In this document: piece by piece, positions 45,651 to 54,300 of the stretch | Layout: each line of letters starts with the position of its first letter | Numbering within the stretch: the first letter of the stretch is position 1 | Program-made: the position numbers and the translations under genes | Notes under the pieces: model-generated | Databases searched by the model: none | Seen by the model: the letters and a program-made list of their open reading frames with translations, nothing else | Told to the model about the DNA's origin: nothing | Source of the DNA: Streptomyces sp. NBC_00510 | Lineage (GTDB): Bacteria; Actinomycetota; Actinomycetes; Streptomycetales; Streptomycetaceae | Length of the DNA stretch: 64,000 nt | NCBI GenBank assembly: GCA_036013505.1 | Contig: CP107851.1 | Coordinates: forward strand, 3,667,501 to 3,731,500 | Direction: 5' to 3'

Positions 45651-46289
45651 GTGGCTCAGTTTCGATTGCAGGGCAGCAAGGTGCTCGCCGTGGACATGGC
45701 CGGCGACGCCGTCAAGGCGAAGAACGGCTCGATGGTCGCGTACGACGGCCAGATGAGCTTCAAGAAGATGTCCGGGGGCGGTGAGGGCCTGCGCGGCATG
45801 GTCACCCGGCGGCTGACCGGGGAGTCGATGGAGGTCATGGAGGTGCGCGGGCAGGGCACCTGCTACTTCGCCGACCGCGCGAGCGAGATCAACCTCGTAC
45901 GCCTGAACGGGGAGAAGCTGTACGTCGAGGCCAGCAACCTGCTCGCCACCGAGGCGACGCTGCGCACCGGCACCACCTTCACCGGCCTGCGCGGTGCGTC
46001 GCAGGGCAACGGCCTGTTCACCACCACGGTGGAGGGCGTCGGCCAGGCGGCGATCACCTCCGACGGCCCGGCCGTGGTGCTGCGCGTCGCCCCCGGCCTG
46101 CCGCTGCAGGTGGACCCGGGCGCGTACGTGGCGCACACCGGCAACCTCCAGCAGCACTTCCAGGCCGGCATCAGCTGGCGCTCGGTGATCGGCGAGTCGG
46201 GCGGCGAGTCCTTCCAGATCCGCTTCGAGGGCGACGGCCTGGTGTACGTCCAGCCCAGCGAGCGCAACACCATCGGGGGGCAGGTCTGA
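45651..46289 (+). CDS. AIM24-family protein 1
   Basis: A 212-residue beta-helical AIM24/TerD-like protein: repeated motifs GSMVAYDGQMSF, GTCYFADRASEINLV and LLATEATLRTGTTF, ending GLVYVQPSERN. GTG 45651 follows the DUF2127 stop by three bases; its stop overlaps the next ATG by one base (TGATG). Homologues of mitochondrial AIM24, of unknown biochemical role. Confidence 0.88.
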   Translation: MAQFRLQGSKVLAVDMAGDAVKAKNGSMVAYDGQMSFKKMSGGGEGLRGMVTRRLTGESMEVMEVRGQGTCYFADRASEINLVRLNGEKLYVEASNLLATEATLRTGTTFTGLRGASQGNGLFTTTVEGVGQAAITSDGPAVVLRVAPGLPLQVDPGAYVAHTGNLQQHFQAGISWRSVIGESGGESFQIRFEGDGLVYVQPSERNTIGGQV

Positions 46290-46939
46290 TGCCGTTCACC
46301 CGCGTCAACTCCAAGATGGTCGAGGCCCAGGTGCTGCCTGGCCAGCGGCTGTTCAGCCAGCGCGGCGCGATGCTGGCCTACCGGGGGAACGTGAGCTTCA
46401 CCCCGAACGTGCAGGGCGGCCAGGGCGGCATCGGCTCGATGATCGGCCGCCGGCTCGCCAACGAGGCGACCCCGCTGATGACCGTCGAGGGCCACGGCTC
46501 GGTGATGTTCGGCCACGGTGGCCACCACGTGCACTGCGTCGACCTGACCGGCGACACCCTGTACGTCGAGGCGGACCGGCTGCTGGCCTTCGACGGCTCG
46601 CTGCGGCAGGGCACGATGTTCATGGGGTCCCAGGGCGGCGTCATGGGCGTCATCCGCGGTCAGGTCACCGGCCAGGGCCTGTTCACCACGACCCTGCAGG
46701 GGCACGGCGCGGTCGCGGTGATGGCCCACGGCGGCGTCATCGAGCTGCCGATCACCCCGCAGCGCCCGGTGCACGTCGACCCCCAGGCGTACGTCGCCCA
46801 CCGCGGCGACGTACGCAACAAGCTGTCCACCGCGCTCGGCTGGCGCGACATGGTGGGCCGCGGTTCCGGCGAGGCGTTCCAGCTGGAGCTGTCGGGGCAG
46901 GGCACGGTCTACGTGCAGGCGAGTGAGGAGAAGCTGTGA
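46289..46939 (+). CDS. AIM24-family protein 2
   Basis: A 216-residue paralogue of its neighbours: GAMLAYRGNVSF, GSVMFGHGGHHVHCVDLTGDTLYVEADRLLAF and GTVYVQASEEKL. ATG overlaps the previous stop, and its TGA overlaps the next GTG by four bases (GTGA), so synthesis of the three proteins is coupled. Confidence 0.88.
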   Translation: MPFTRVNSKMVEAQVLPGQRLFSQRGAMLAYRGNVSFTPNVQGGQGGIGSMIGRRLANEATPLMTVEGHGSVMFGHGGHHVHCVDLTGDTLYVEADRLLAFDGSLRQGTMFMGSQGGVMGVIRGQVTGQGLFTTTLQGHGAVAVMAHGGVIELPITPQRPVHVDPQAYVAHRGDVRNKLSTALGWRDMVGRGSGEAFQLELSGQGTVYVQASEEKL

Positions 46940-47712
46940 GCACCGGACCCGTCGTCCACGACCCGTACACCCTGCCGGTCGACGACAACGTCAACCCCTA
47001 CGCCTTCAGCGTCGACCTGAAGGGCCAGTGGTTCCTGCAGAAGGGGAAGATGATCGCCTACTACGGGCAGATCAGCTTCCACGGCATCGGCCACGGCGCC
47101 CTCGACGGCCTGATCCGCAGCAACTTCCACTCCCCGCTGCACGCCTCGGACTGGGTGGTCGCCGAGGGCCAGGGAAAGATGATCCTCGCCGACCGGGCGT
47201 TCGACGTGAACTCCTTCGACCTGGAGGACGGCAACCTGACCATCCGGTCGGGCAACCTGCTGGCCTTCCAGCCGGGCCTGTCGCTCAAGCAGTCGATCAT
47301 CCCGGGCTTCCTCACCCTGATCGGCACGGGGAAGTTCGTGGCGGCCTCCAACGGCGCCGTGCACTTCGTCGAGCCCCCGGTCCGCGTCGACCCGCAGGCG
47401 CTGGTGGGATGGGCGGACTGCCCCTCCCCCTGCCACCATTACGACCACGGGTACATGCGCGGCGTACTGGGCGGCCTGCGGGCGCTGACCGGCGTCGGCG
47501 GCACCTCGGGCGAGGAGCACCAGTTCGAGTTCGTCGGCGCGGGGCAGGTGCTGCTCCAGTCGAGCGAGGTGCTCATGGCCGAGCAGGCCACGGGCGCGGT
47601 CCCGCACGAGGCCGGCGTCCCGGGCGGCGGAGCGGGCGCCCCGGGCATGCCGCAGGGCGTGCCGAGGCTCCCGGGACAGCTCGGGGACCTGCAGCGCCGC
47701 TTCGGTCTGTGA
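46936..47712 (+). CDS. AIM24-family protein 3
   Basis: A 258-residue AIM24 protein, the longest of the trio because of a Gly/Pro/Met-rich C-terminal tail after the beta domain. Motifs: GKMIAYYGQISF, GKMILADRAFDVNSFDLEDGNLTIRSGNLLAF and GQVLLQSSEVL. GTG 46936. Last gene of the operon. Confidence 0.87.
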   Translation: MSTGPVVHDPYTLPVDDNVNPYAFSVDLKGQWFLQKGKMIAYYGQISFHGIGHGALDGLIRSNFHSPLHASDWVVAEGQGKMILADRAFDVNSFDLEDGNLTIRSGNLLAFQPGLSLKQSIIPGFLTLIGTGKFVAASNGAVHFVEPPVRVDPQALVGWADCPSPCHHYDHGYMRGVLGGLRALTGVGGTSGEEHQFEFVGAGQVLLQSSEVLMAEQATGAVPHEAGVPGGGAGAPGMPQGVPRLPGQLGDLQRRFGL

Positions 47713-47741
47713 ACCTACCGACACGTATCGGGACCCCAAAT

Positions 47742-47770
47742 AATCCGGATTTCAACTTTCTGGGTATAAT
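47742..47770 (+). promoter_or_regulatory. Promoter of the marR gene with perfect TATAAT and nearby palindrome
   Basis: TATAAT at 47765-47770, a perfect -10 box and rare in this genome, ends six bases before the ATG at 47777, so the mRNA is expected to be leaderless. AATCCGGATT (47742-47751), a perfect 10-bp palindrome, occupies the -35 zone and could be the MarR protein's own operator. Confidence 0.65.
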
Positions 47771-47776
47771 TCCATC

Positions 47777-48253
47777 ATGGAGACAGAGACCGGCACCCTT
47801 TGGCTGACCGCCGACGAGCAGCGCACCTGGCGCATCCACCTGGAGGTCAGCAAGTTGCTGACCCACCAGCTCGAACGGGACCTGCAGCCGTTCGGTCTGA
47901 CGTACAACGACTACGAGATCCTGGTGAACCTCTCGGAGTCGCCCGAGCACCGCATGCGGATGAGCGACCTGGCCCGTGCCACCCTGCAGTCCAAGAGCCG
48001 GCTGTCCCACCAGATCAGCCGGATGGAGACCGCGGGCCTGGTCCGCCGCGAGAACTGCGAGTCCGACCGGCGCGGGCTGTTCGCCGTCCTCACCGAGGAC
48101 GGCTGGGAGACCATGCGCAAGGTCGCCCCGCACCACGTCGTCGCCGTCCGGGAACACTTCATCGACCTGCTCCCGGGCGAGGACCTGGCAGCACTGCGCA
48201 AGGCCCTCCACCCCGTCGCGGACCACCTGCGCGCGGTGCGCGGCAAGGCCTGA
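47777..48253 (+). CDS. MarR-family transcriptional regulator
   Basis: A 158-residue winged-helix protein: TYNDYEILVNLSESPEHRMRMSDLARATLQSKSRLSHQISRMETAGLVRRENCESDRRG. No Shine-Dalgarno; a TATAAT box lies directly upstream. A lone cysteine at the wing (ENCESDRRG) could make it redox-sensitive, though this is speculative. Convergent with meaB across a palindromic terminator. Confidence 0.88.
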   Translation: METETGTLWLTADEQRTWRIHLEVSKLLTHQLERDLQPFGLTYNDYEILVNLSESPEHRMRMSDLARATLQSKSRLSHQISRMETAGLVRRENCESDRRGLFAVLTEDGWETMRKVAPHHVVAVREHFIDLLPGEDLAALRKALHPVADHLRAVRGKA

Positions 48254-48273
48254 CCCACCCCGGCGGCCTGTTC

Positions 48274-48295
48274 GCCCGCGCCCCGGGGCGCGGGC
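48274..48295. terminator. Bidirectional terminator between marR and meaB
   Basis: Perfect 22-bp palindrome GCCCGCGCCCC/GGGGCGCGGGC between convergent genes, 20 bases after the marR stop and directly before the meaB stop. Confidence 0.7.
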
Positions 48296-48296
48296 C

Positions 48297-49253
48297 TCAG
48301 GCCTGCTCGGTGAGGCCGGCGACCAGTTCGTCGGCGGCGGCGTACGGGTCCAGCTCGCCCGCGACGATGCGCTCCGCGAGCGCGCCGAGGCGGCGGTCGC
48401 CGTGGAGGTCGCCGATGCGCTCGCGCAGCCTGGTGACGGCGATGTGCTCGACCTCCAGGGCGGCGCGGCGCAGCCGGCGCTCCGCGAGCACGCCGTGCTC
48501 CTCCATCCAGGCGCGGTGCTTCTCCAGGGACTCGACCACCTCGTCGATGCCCTCGCCGCGGGCGGCGACCGTCTTGACGATCGGGGGGCGCCAGTCGCCC
48601 GGCCCGCGGGCCTCGCCCAGGCCCAGCATGTGGTTGAGCTCGCGGGCGGTCGCCTCGGCACCGTCCCGGTCGGCCTTGTTGACGACGTACACGTCGCCGA
48701 TCTCGAGGATGCCGGCCTTCGCCGCCTGGATGCCGTCGCCCATGCCCGGCGCGAGCAGCACCACGCAGGTGTCGGCCTGGGCGGCGATCTCCACCTCGGA
48801 CTGGCCGACGCCGACCGTCTCCACCAGGATCACGTCGCAGCCGGCCGCGTCGAGCACGCGGATCGCCTGCGGCGCCGCCCAGGCCAGACCGCCCAGGTGG
48901 CCGCGGGTGGCCATGGAGCGGATGTAGACGCCGGGGTCGGAGGCGTGGTCGCTCATCCGGACCCGGTCGCCGAGCAGGGCTCCCCCGCTGAACGGCGAGG
49001 AGGGGTCCACGGCCAGCACCCCGACCCGCTTCCCGGCCCGCCGGTACGCCGAGACCAGCGCGGACGTCGACGTGGACTTGCCGACGCCCGGCGAGCCGGT
49101 CAGGCCGACCACGTACGCGCCACCGGTCAGCGGCGCGAGCGCGGCCATCACCTCCCGCAGCTGCGGGGACGCCCCCTCCACCAGCGAGATCAGCCGGGCG
49201 ACCGCCCTCGGGCGACCCTGCCGTGCCTGCTCCACCAGCGTGGGGACGTCCAT
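48297..49253 (-). CDS. meaB: MeaB-type G-protein chaperone of acyl-CoA mutase
   Basis: A 318-residue P-loop GTPase of the MeaB/ArgK family that protects and reloads B12-dependent acyl-CoA mutases. Motifs: Walker A GSPGVGKST, VLAVDPSSPFSGGALLGDRVRM, the switch region DVILVETVGVGQSE and NKADRDGAEATA. ATG 49253 with GAGGAG nine bases upstream; the longer frame is noncoding. It lies 11 kb from icmA, and mce is also nearby, so it probably serves the isobutyryl- or methylmalonyl-CoA mutases. Confidence 0.93.
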   Translation of the reverse strand: MDVPTLVEQARQGRPRAVARLISLVEGASPQLREVMAALAPLTGGAYVVGLTGSPGVGKSTSTSALVSAYRRAGKRVGVLAVDPSSPFSGGALLGDRVRMSDHASDPGVYIRSMATRGHLGGLAWAAPQAIRVLDAAGCDVILVETVGVGQSEVEIAAQADTCVVLLAPGMGDGIQAAKAGILEIGDVYVVNKADRDGAEATARELNHMLGLGEARGPGDWRPPIVKTVAARGEGIDEVVESLEKHRAWMEEHGVLAERRLRRAALEVEHIAVTRLRERIGDLHGDRRLGALAERIVAGELDPYAAADELVAGLTEQA

Positions 49254-49355
49254 CGCTACGCTCCTCGTAATTTTCAGGGCTCGGTTCGCCTCCGGTTCGC
49301 TCAGCCGTTGTCGACAGTCGACCGTGCTCGCCCGCTCGTTCCTCGCAGGCTCCGC

Positions 49356-49382
49356 GCTCCCCCAGCTACCGCTGGGAGGGGC
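49356..49382. repeat. Interspersed inverted-repeat element in the meaB-thiolase gap
   Basis: GCTCCCCCAGC-TACC-GCTGGGAGGGGC, an imperfect hairpin flanked by GCCCCCAT. I recognise this sequence pattern as one that recurs in intergenic regions of many Streptomyces genomes. The 183-bp gap (49254-49436) also holds CGCTCGTTCC- and TTCGGCTCACTCG-like runs that read like such repeats. Confidence 0.45.
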
Positions 49383-49436
49383 CCCCATCTTGTCGACATC
49401 GGCCGCTCCCCTTCGGCTCACTCGCCGTTCGTACCG

Positions 49437-50636
49437 CTACTTGCCCGGTACGCGGATGATCAGGGCGTCGCCCTGGCCGCCGCCGCCGCACAGGGCCGCC
49501 GCGCCCACGCCACCGCCGCGGCGCTTCAGCTCCAGGGCCAGGTGCAGGACGATACGGGCGCCGGACATGCCGATCGGGTGACCGAGGGCGATGGCGCCGC
49601 CGTTGACGTTCACCTTTTCAGGTGTCACGCCCAGGTCCTTCATGGACTGCACGGACACCGCCGCGAAGGCCTCGTTGATCTCGATCAGGTCCAGGTCGCC
49701 GACGGACAGCCCCTCCTTCTTCAGGGCGTGCGCGATGGCGTTGGACGGCTGCGACTGCAGCGAGTTGTCCGGGCCGGCCACGTTGCCGTGGGCGCCGATC
49801 TCGGCGATCCACTCCAGGCCCAGTTCCTCGGCCTTGGCCTTGCTCATCACGACCACCGCGGCGGCGCCGTCGGAGATCTGCGAGGAGGTGCCCGCGGTGA
49901 TCGTGCCCTCCTTGCTGAAGGCGGGGCGCAGCTTGGCCAGCGACTCGGCCGTGGTCTCCGCGCGGATGCCCTCGTCCTTGGCGAAGACCACCGGCTCGCC
50001 CTTGCGCTGCGGGATCTCCACCGGGGTGATCTCGGCCTCGAACAGGCCGTTCTTCTGCGCGGCGGCCGCCCGCTGGTGGGACAGCGCGGCGATCTCGTCC
50101 TGCTCGGCGCGGCCGATGCCCAGGCGCGTGTTGTGCTTCTCGGTGGACTCGCCCATGGCGATGTCCTCGAAGGCGTCGGTGAGACCGTCGTACGCCATGG
50201 CGTCCAGCATCTGGACGGCGCCGTACTTGAAGCCCTCGCGGGACTTCGGCAGCAGGTGCGGGGCGTTGGTCATCGACTCCTGGCCGCCGGCCACGACGAC
50301 GTCGAACTCACCCGCCCGGATCAACTGGTCGGCGAGGGCGACGGCGTCCAGGCCGGACAGGCAGACCTTGTTGATCGTCAGCGCCGGCACGCTCATCGGG
50401 ATGCCGGCCTTGACCGCGGCCTGACGGGCCGGGATCTGCCCGGCACCCGCCTGGAGCACCTGGCCCATGATCACGTACTGCACCTGGTCGCCGCCGATGC
50501 CGGCCCGGTCCAGGGCGGCCTTGATGGCGACGGCGCCGAGTTCGGCACCGGAGAAGGTGCGCAGCGAGCCGAGCAGCCGGCCCATGGGAGTGCGCGCACC
50601 CGCGACGATCACGGACGTTCGTGCCTGGCTGGTCAT
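49437..50636 (-). CDS. atoB: Acetyl-CoA C-acetyltransferase (thiolase)
   Basis: A 399-residue thiolase condensing two acetyl-CoA, or splitting acetoacetyl-CoA. Active-site motifs: NKVCLSGL (nucleophilic Cys), [32 protein letters not shown] (His) and ALCGGGGQG (second Cys). ATG 50636 is preceded by AAAGGGG. It stands upstream of meaB on the same strand and divergent from mce. Feeds C4 units to the ethylmalonyl/crotonyl-CoA and butyrate routes. Confidence 0.93.
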   Translation of the reverse strand: MTSQARTSVIVAGARTPMGRLLGSLRTFSGAELGAVAIKAALDRAGIGGDQVQYVIMGQVLQAGAGQIPARQAAVKAGIPMSVPALTINKVCLSGLDAVALADQLIRAGEFDVVVAGGQESMTNAPHLLPKSREGFKYGAVQMLDAMAYDGLTDAFEDIAMGESTEKHNTRLGIGRAEQDEIAALSHQRAAAAQKNGLFEAEITPVEIPQRKGEPVVFAKDEGIRAETTAESLAKLRPAFSKEGTITAGTSSQISDGAAAVVVMSKAKAEELGLEWIAEIGAHGNVAGPDNSLQSQPSNAIAHALKKEGLSVGDLDLIEINEAFAAVSVQSMKDLGVTPEKVNVNGGAIALGHPIGMSGARIVLHLALELKRRGGGVGAAALCGGGGQGDALIIRVPGK

Positions 50637-50663
50637 GACGCGGCCCCTTTGCACGGAGGGAAG

Positions 50664-50693
50664 GTTAACGATGGTTTTCGAGGGTGCTGTCAA
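50664..50693 (-). promoter_or_regulatory. Probable thiolase promoter
   Basis: On the minus strand a perfect TTGACA (+ strand 50688-50693) is followed 18 bases later by GTTAAC (50664-50669), a weak -10. About 28 bp upstream of the ATG. Confidence 0.45.
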
Positions 50694-50784
50694 TGTACTG
50701 AGGGGTGGAGCCGGCGGTCACCCGGCAGACGGTGTGATCGCGCGCACGTTGCGTGACCATGCCGGCCGGCGGTCCACTGGAGTC

Positions 50785-51213
50785 ATGCTGACGCGAATCG
50801 ACCACATCGGCATCGCCTGCTTCGACCTCGACAAGACCGTCGAGTTCTACCGTGCCACCTACGGCTTCGAGGTGTTCCACACCGAGGTGAACGAGGAACA
50901 GGGCGTGCGCGAGGCCATGCTCAAGATCAACGAGACCTCCGACGGCGGGGCCTCCTACCTCCAGCTGCTGGAGCCCACCCGCGAGGACTCCACCGTCGCC
51001 AAGTGGCTGGCCAAGAACGGAGAGGGGGTGCACCACATCGCCTTCGGGACCGAGGACGTCGACGGGGACGCGGCGGCCGTACGCGACAAGGGCGTGCGGG
51101 TGCTCTACGACAGCCCGCGCACGGGTTCCATGGGGTCGCGGATCACCTTCCTGCACCCCAAGGACTGCCATGGTGTGCTCACCGAGCTCGTCACCTCGGC
51201 CAAGGACCACTGA
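50785..51213 (+). CDS. mce: Methylmalonyl-CoA epimerase
   Basis: A 142-residue vicinal-oxygen-chelate enzyme that epimerises (2R)/(2S)-methylmalonyl-CoA. Metal ligands recognisable: His in RIDHIGIA, Gln in YLQLLEP, His in GVHHIAFG and Glu in LTELV. ATG 50785 with TGGAG upstream. Links propionyl-CoA carboxylation to methylmalonyl-CoA mutase. Next gene is scy, whose likely promoter overlaps the mce stop. Confidence 0.94.
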   Translation: MLTRIDHIGIACFDLDKTVEFYRATYGFEVFHTEVNEEQGVREAMLKINETSDGGASYLQLLEPTREDSTVAKWLAKNGEGVHHIAFGTEDVDGDAAAVRDKGVRVLYDSPRTGSMGSRITFLHPKDCHGVLTELVTSAKDH

Positions 51214-51239
51214 CCGGAGACGACTCGCCCCGGTAGAGT
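51211..51239 (+). promoter_or_regulatory. Candidate scy promoter
   Basis: TGACCG (51211-51216, overlapping the mce stop) and TAGAGT (51234-51239) with a 17-base spacer. It would give a leader of about 115 bases that contains a UUCG-loop hairpin (51274-51291, CCCGCGC-TTCG-GCGTGGG). Confidence 0.5.
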
Positions 51240-51358
51240 GGCCTGGCGACCCCGGGGTGGGCTGGGGTACCTGCCCGCGCTTCGGCGTGGGATCGGACAC
51301 AATTCGCCGTAAGGCTCCGCGGTAAACGGGGCCCCGGGGAATCTCACTCGGTTGGCGG

Positions 51359-54300
51359 GTGGGTACACCAGGAGACGGATGGGACCGCGGAGTGCGGGGC
51401 TACGACCGCTACGAGGTTGAGGACGACCACCTCTCGCAGTTCGAGGCCGAGATGGAGCGGCTTCGTAAGGAGCGGGACAAGGTCGTCCAGCATGCCGACG
51501 ACCTCGGCTACCAGGTCGAGGTGCTGCGCGCCAAGCTGCACGAGGCGCGCCGCAACCTCGCGACGCGTCCTGCCTACGACAACCTCGGCCACCAGGCCGA
51601 CCAGTTGCTGCGCAACGCCCAGATCCAGGCCGACCAGCTGCGCGCCGACGCCGAGCGGGAGCTGCGCGAGGCGCGCGCGGCCACCCAGCGGCTGCTCCAG
51701 GAGCAGGCCGAGCACCAGGCCCGGGTGGAGGCCGAGTGGCACGCCGAGGCCGTCGCCCGCCGCCGGCGGCTGGACGAGGAGCTGGCGGATCGCCGCACCA
51801 ACGTCGAGAGCCACGTCAACGAGAACGTGGCCTGGGCCGAGCAGCTGCGCGCCCGCGCCGAGTCGCAGGCGCGCCGGCTCATGGAGGAGACCCGCACGGA
51901 ATCGGAGGCCGCGCTGGCCGCCGCCCGCGCCGAGGCCCAGCGGATCGCCGAGGGCGCCCGCGACCGGCTGGAGTCGGAGTCCACGACCGCCCGCGCCGAG
52001 GCCGAGCAATTGCTGCGCCGCGCCCGCGCGGACGCCGAGCGGCTGCTGAACGCCGCGGCCAGCCAGGCCCAGGAGGCCACCAGCCAGGCCGAGCAGCTGC
52101 GCGCCTCGACCCAGAGCGACACCGACAACGCCCGCACCCAGGCCGGCGAGCTCTCCCGCTCCGCCGAGGAGAAGCTGCGCGAGGCCCAGGAGAAGCTGCG
52201 CGAGGCCCAGAGCGAGTCCGACCGGCTGCGCGAGGAGGCGGCGGCCAACGCCGCCAAGCGGCTGGCCACCGTCGACGCCGACAACGAGCAGCGCACCCGT
52301 ACGGCCAGGGCCGAGGTGGCCCGGCTGGTCGCCGAGGCCACCAAGGAGGCGGAGGCCGCCAAGGCCGAGGCCGAGCAGATCCTCGCCGACGCCAAGACCG
52401 AGGCCGAACGGCTGCACAGCCAGGCCCAGGAGACCGCCAAGTCCGAGGCGGCCGAGGACGCGGCGGCGGCCCTCGCCAAGGCGGCCCGCACCGCCGAGGA
52501 CGTCCTCAACAAGGCCACCGAGGACGCCCGTGCCACCACCCGCGCGGCGAGCGAGGAGGCCGAGCGCATCCGCCGCGAGGCGGAGACCGAGGCGGACCGG
52601 CTGCGCGGCCAGGCCGAGGAGTCCGCCGAGGAGCTGCTCGGCACCGCCAAGGACGACACCAAGGAGTACCGCGCCAAGACGGTCGAGCTGCAGGAGGAGG
52701 CCCGCAGGCTGCGCGGCGAGGCCGAGCAGCTGCGCGCCGAGGCGGTCGCCGAGGGCGAGCGCATCCGCGGCGAGGCGCGGCGCGAGGCCGTGCAGCAGAT
52801 CGAGGAGGCGGCCCGGTCCGCCGAGGAGCTGCTGACCAAGGCGAAGGCCGAGGCCGCGGAGCACCGGCAGAAGGCGACCGTCGACTCCGAGAAGGCCCGT
52901 ACCGAGGCGATCGAGCGCGCCGCGGGGCTGCGCAGGCAGGCCGACGAGCTGCTGGAGCGCGCCCGTGGCGAGGCCGAGCAGGTGCGCACCGAGGCCGAGC
53001 AGCAGGCCGAGCAGGTACGGGAGGACGCCGAGGGCGCCGGCCAGGTGCTGCGCGAGGAGGCCGAACGGGCCGCCCAGCGGCTGCGCGACGACGCCGAGGC
53101 CGATCTGGTCCGGCTGCGCGAGGAGGCCGAGCGCCGTATCACCGCGGCCGAGGAGGCGCTGCGCGAGGCCCGCACCGAGGCGGAGCGGCTGCGCCGCGAG
53201 ACCGCCGAGGAGGCGGCCACGCTGCGCACGGAGGTCGCCGAGCGCGTCAGGGCGCTGCAGGAGCAGGCCGAGCAGGAGACGCTGAGGCTGCGGGACGAGG
53301 CCGCGGCCGACGCGTCGCAGACCCGGGCCGAGGCCGAGCAGCTCGCCGTCCGGCTGCGGGGCGACGCCGCCGCCGAGGCCGAGCAGCTGCGCACCGAGGC
53401 GCAGGAGACCGCCGACCGCCTCCGCTCGGAGGCGCAGGAGACCGCGGGACGGTTGCGGGCCGAGGCGGCCGAGGCGCTGTCCGCCGCCCAGGAGGAGGCC
53501 GCACGCCGCCGCCGGGAGGCCGAGGAGCTGCTGGCCGCGGCCCGCGGCGAGGCGGAGCAGGAGCGCGCCCAGGCCGGTCGCGAGGGCGAGGAGCTGCTGG
53601 CGGCCGCCCGCAAGCGGGTGGAGGAGGCCGGCGCCGAGGCGGAACGGCTGGTCGCCGAGGCCGAGCGGCACGCCGCCGAGCTGGTCGGCGCGGCCGAGCA
53701 GACCGCCCAGCAGGTGCGGGATTCGGTCAACGGGCTGCACGAGCAGGCCGAGGAGGAGATCGCCGGGCTGCGCTCGGCGGCCGAGCACGCCGCGGAACGC
53801 CTGCAGTCCGAGGCCCAGGAGGCCGCGGACCGGCTGCACGCGGACGCCAACGCCGAGCGCGAGCGCGCCACCGAGGACGCCCAGCGGCTGCGGCGCGAGT
53901 CGCAGGAGGAGGCCGAGGAGGCCCGGCAGCTCGCCGACCGCACGGTCGGCGAGGCGATCGAGGAGGCCGACCGGCTGCGGGTGGAGACCCGCGACGAGTC
54001 CAACCGGCAGCGGGTGGAGGCCGCCGAACAGGCCGACCGGCTGCTCACCGAGGCGATCGAGGAGGCCGACCGGCTCCGCGCCGACGCCGCCGCCCGGGCC
54101 GAGGAGACCGTGGGCAAGGCGCAGCGCGACGCCGAGCGGCTGGGCATCCTGGCCAAGGACGCCCTCGACTCCGCCGAGCGCGACGCCGAGGAGCGCCGCC
54201 GTGCGGCCGAGGAGTCGCTGGGCACCGCCGAGGCGGAGGCCCGCCGCATCCTCGATGAGGCGCGCGACGAGGCCAACAAGCGCCGCACGGAGGCGGCCCA

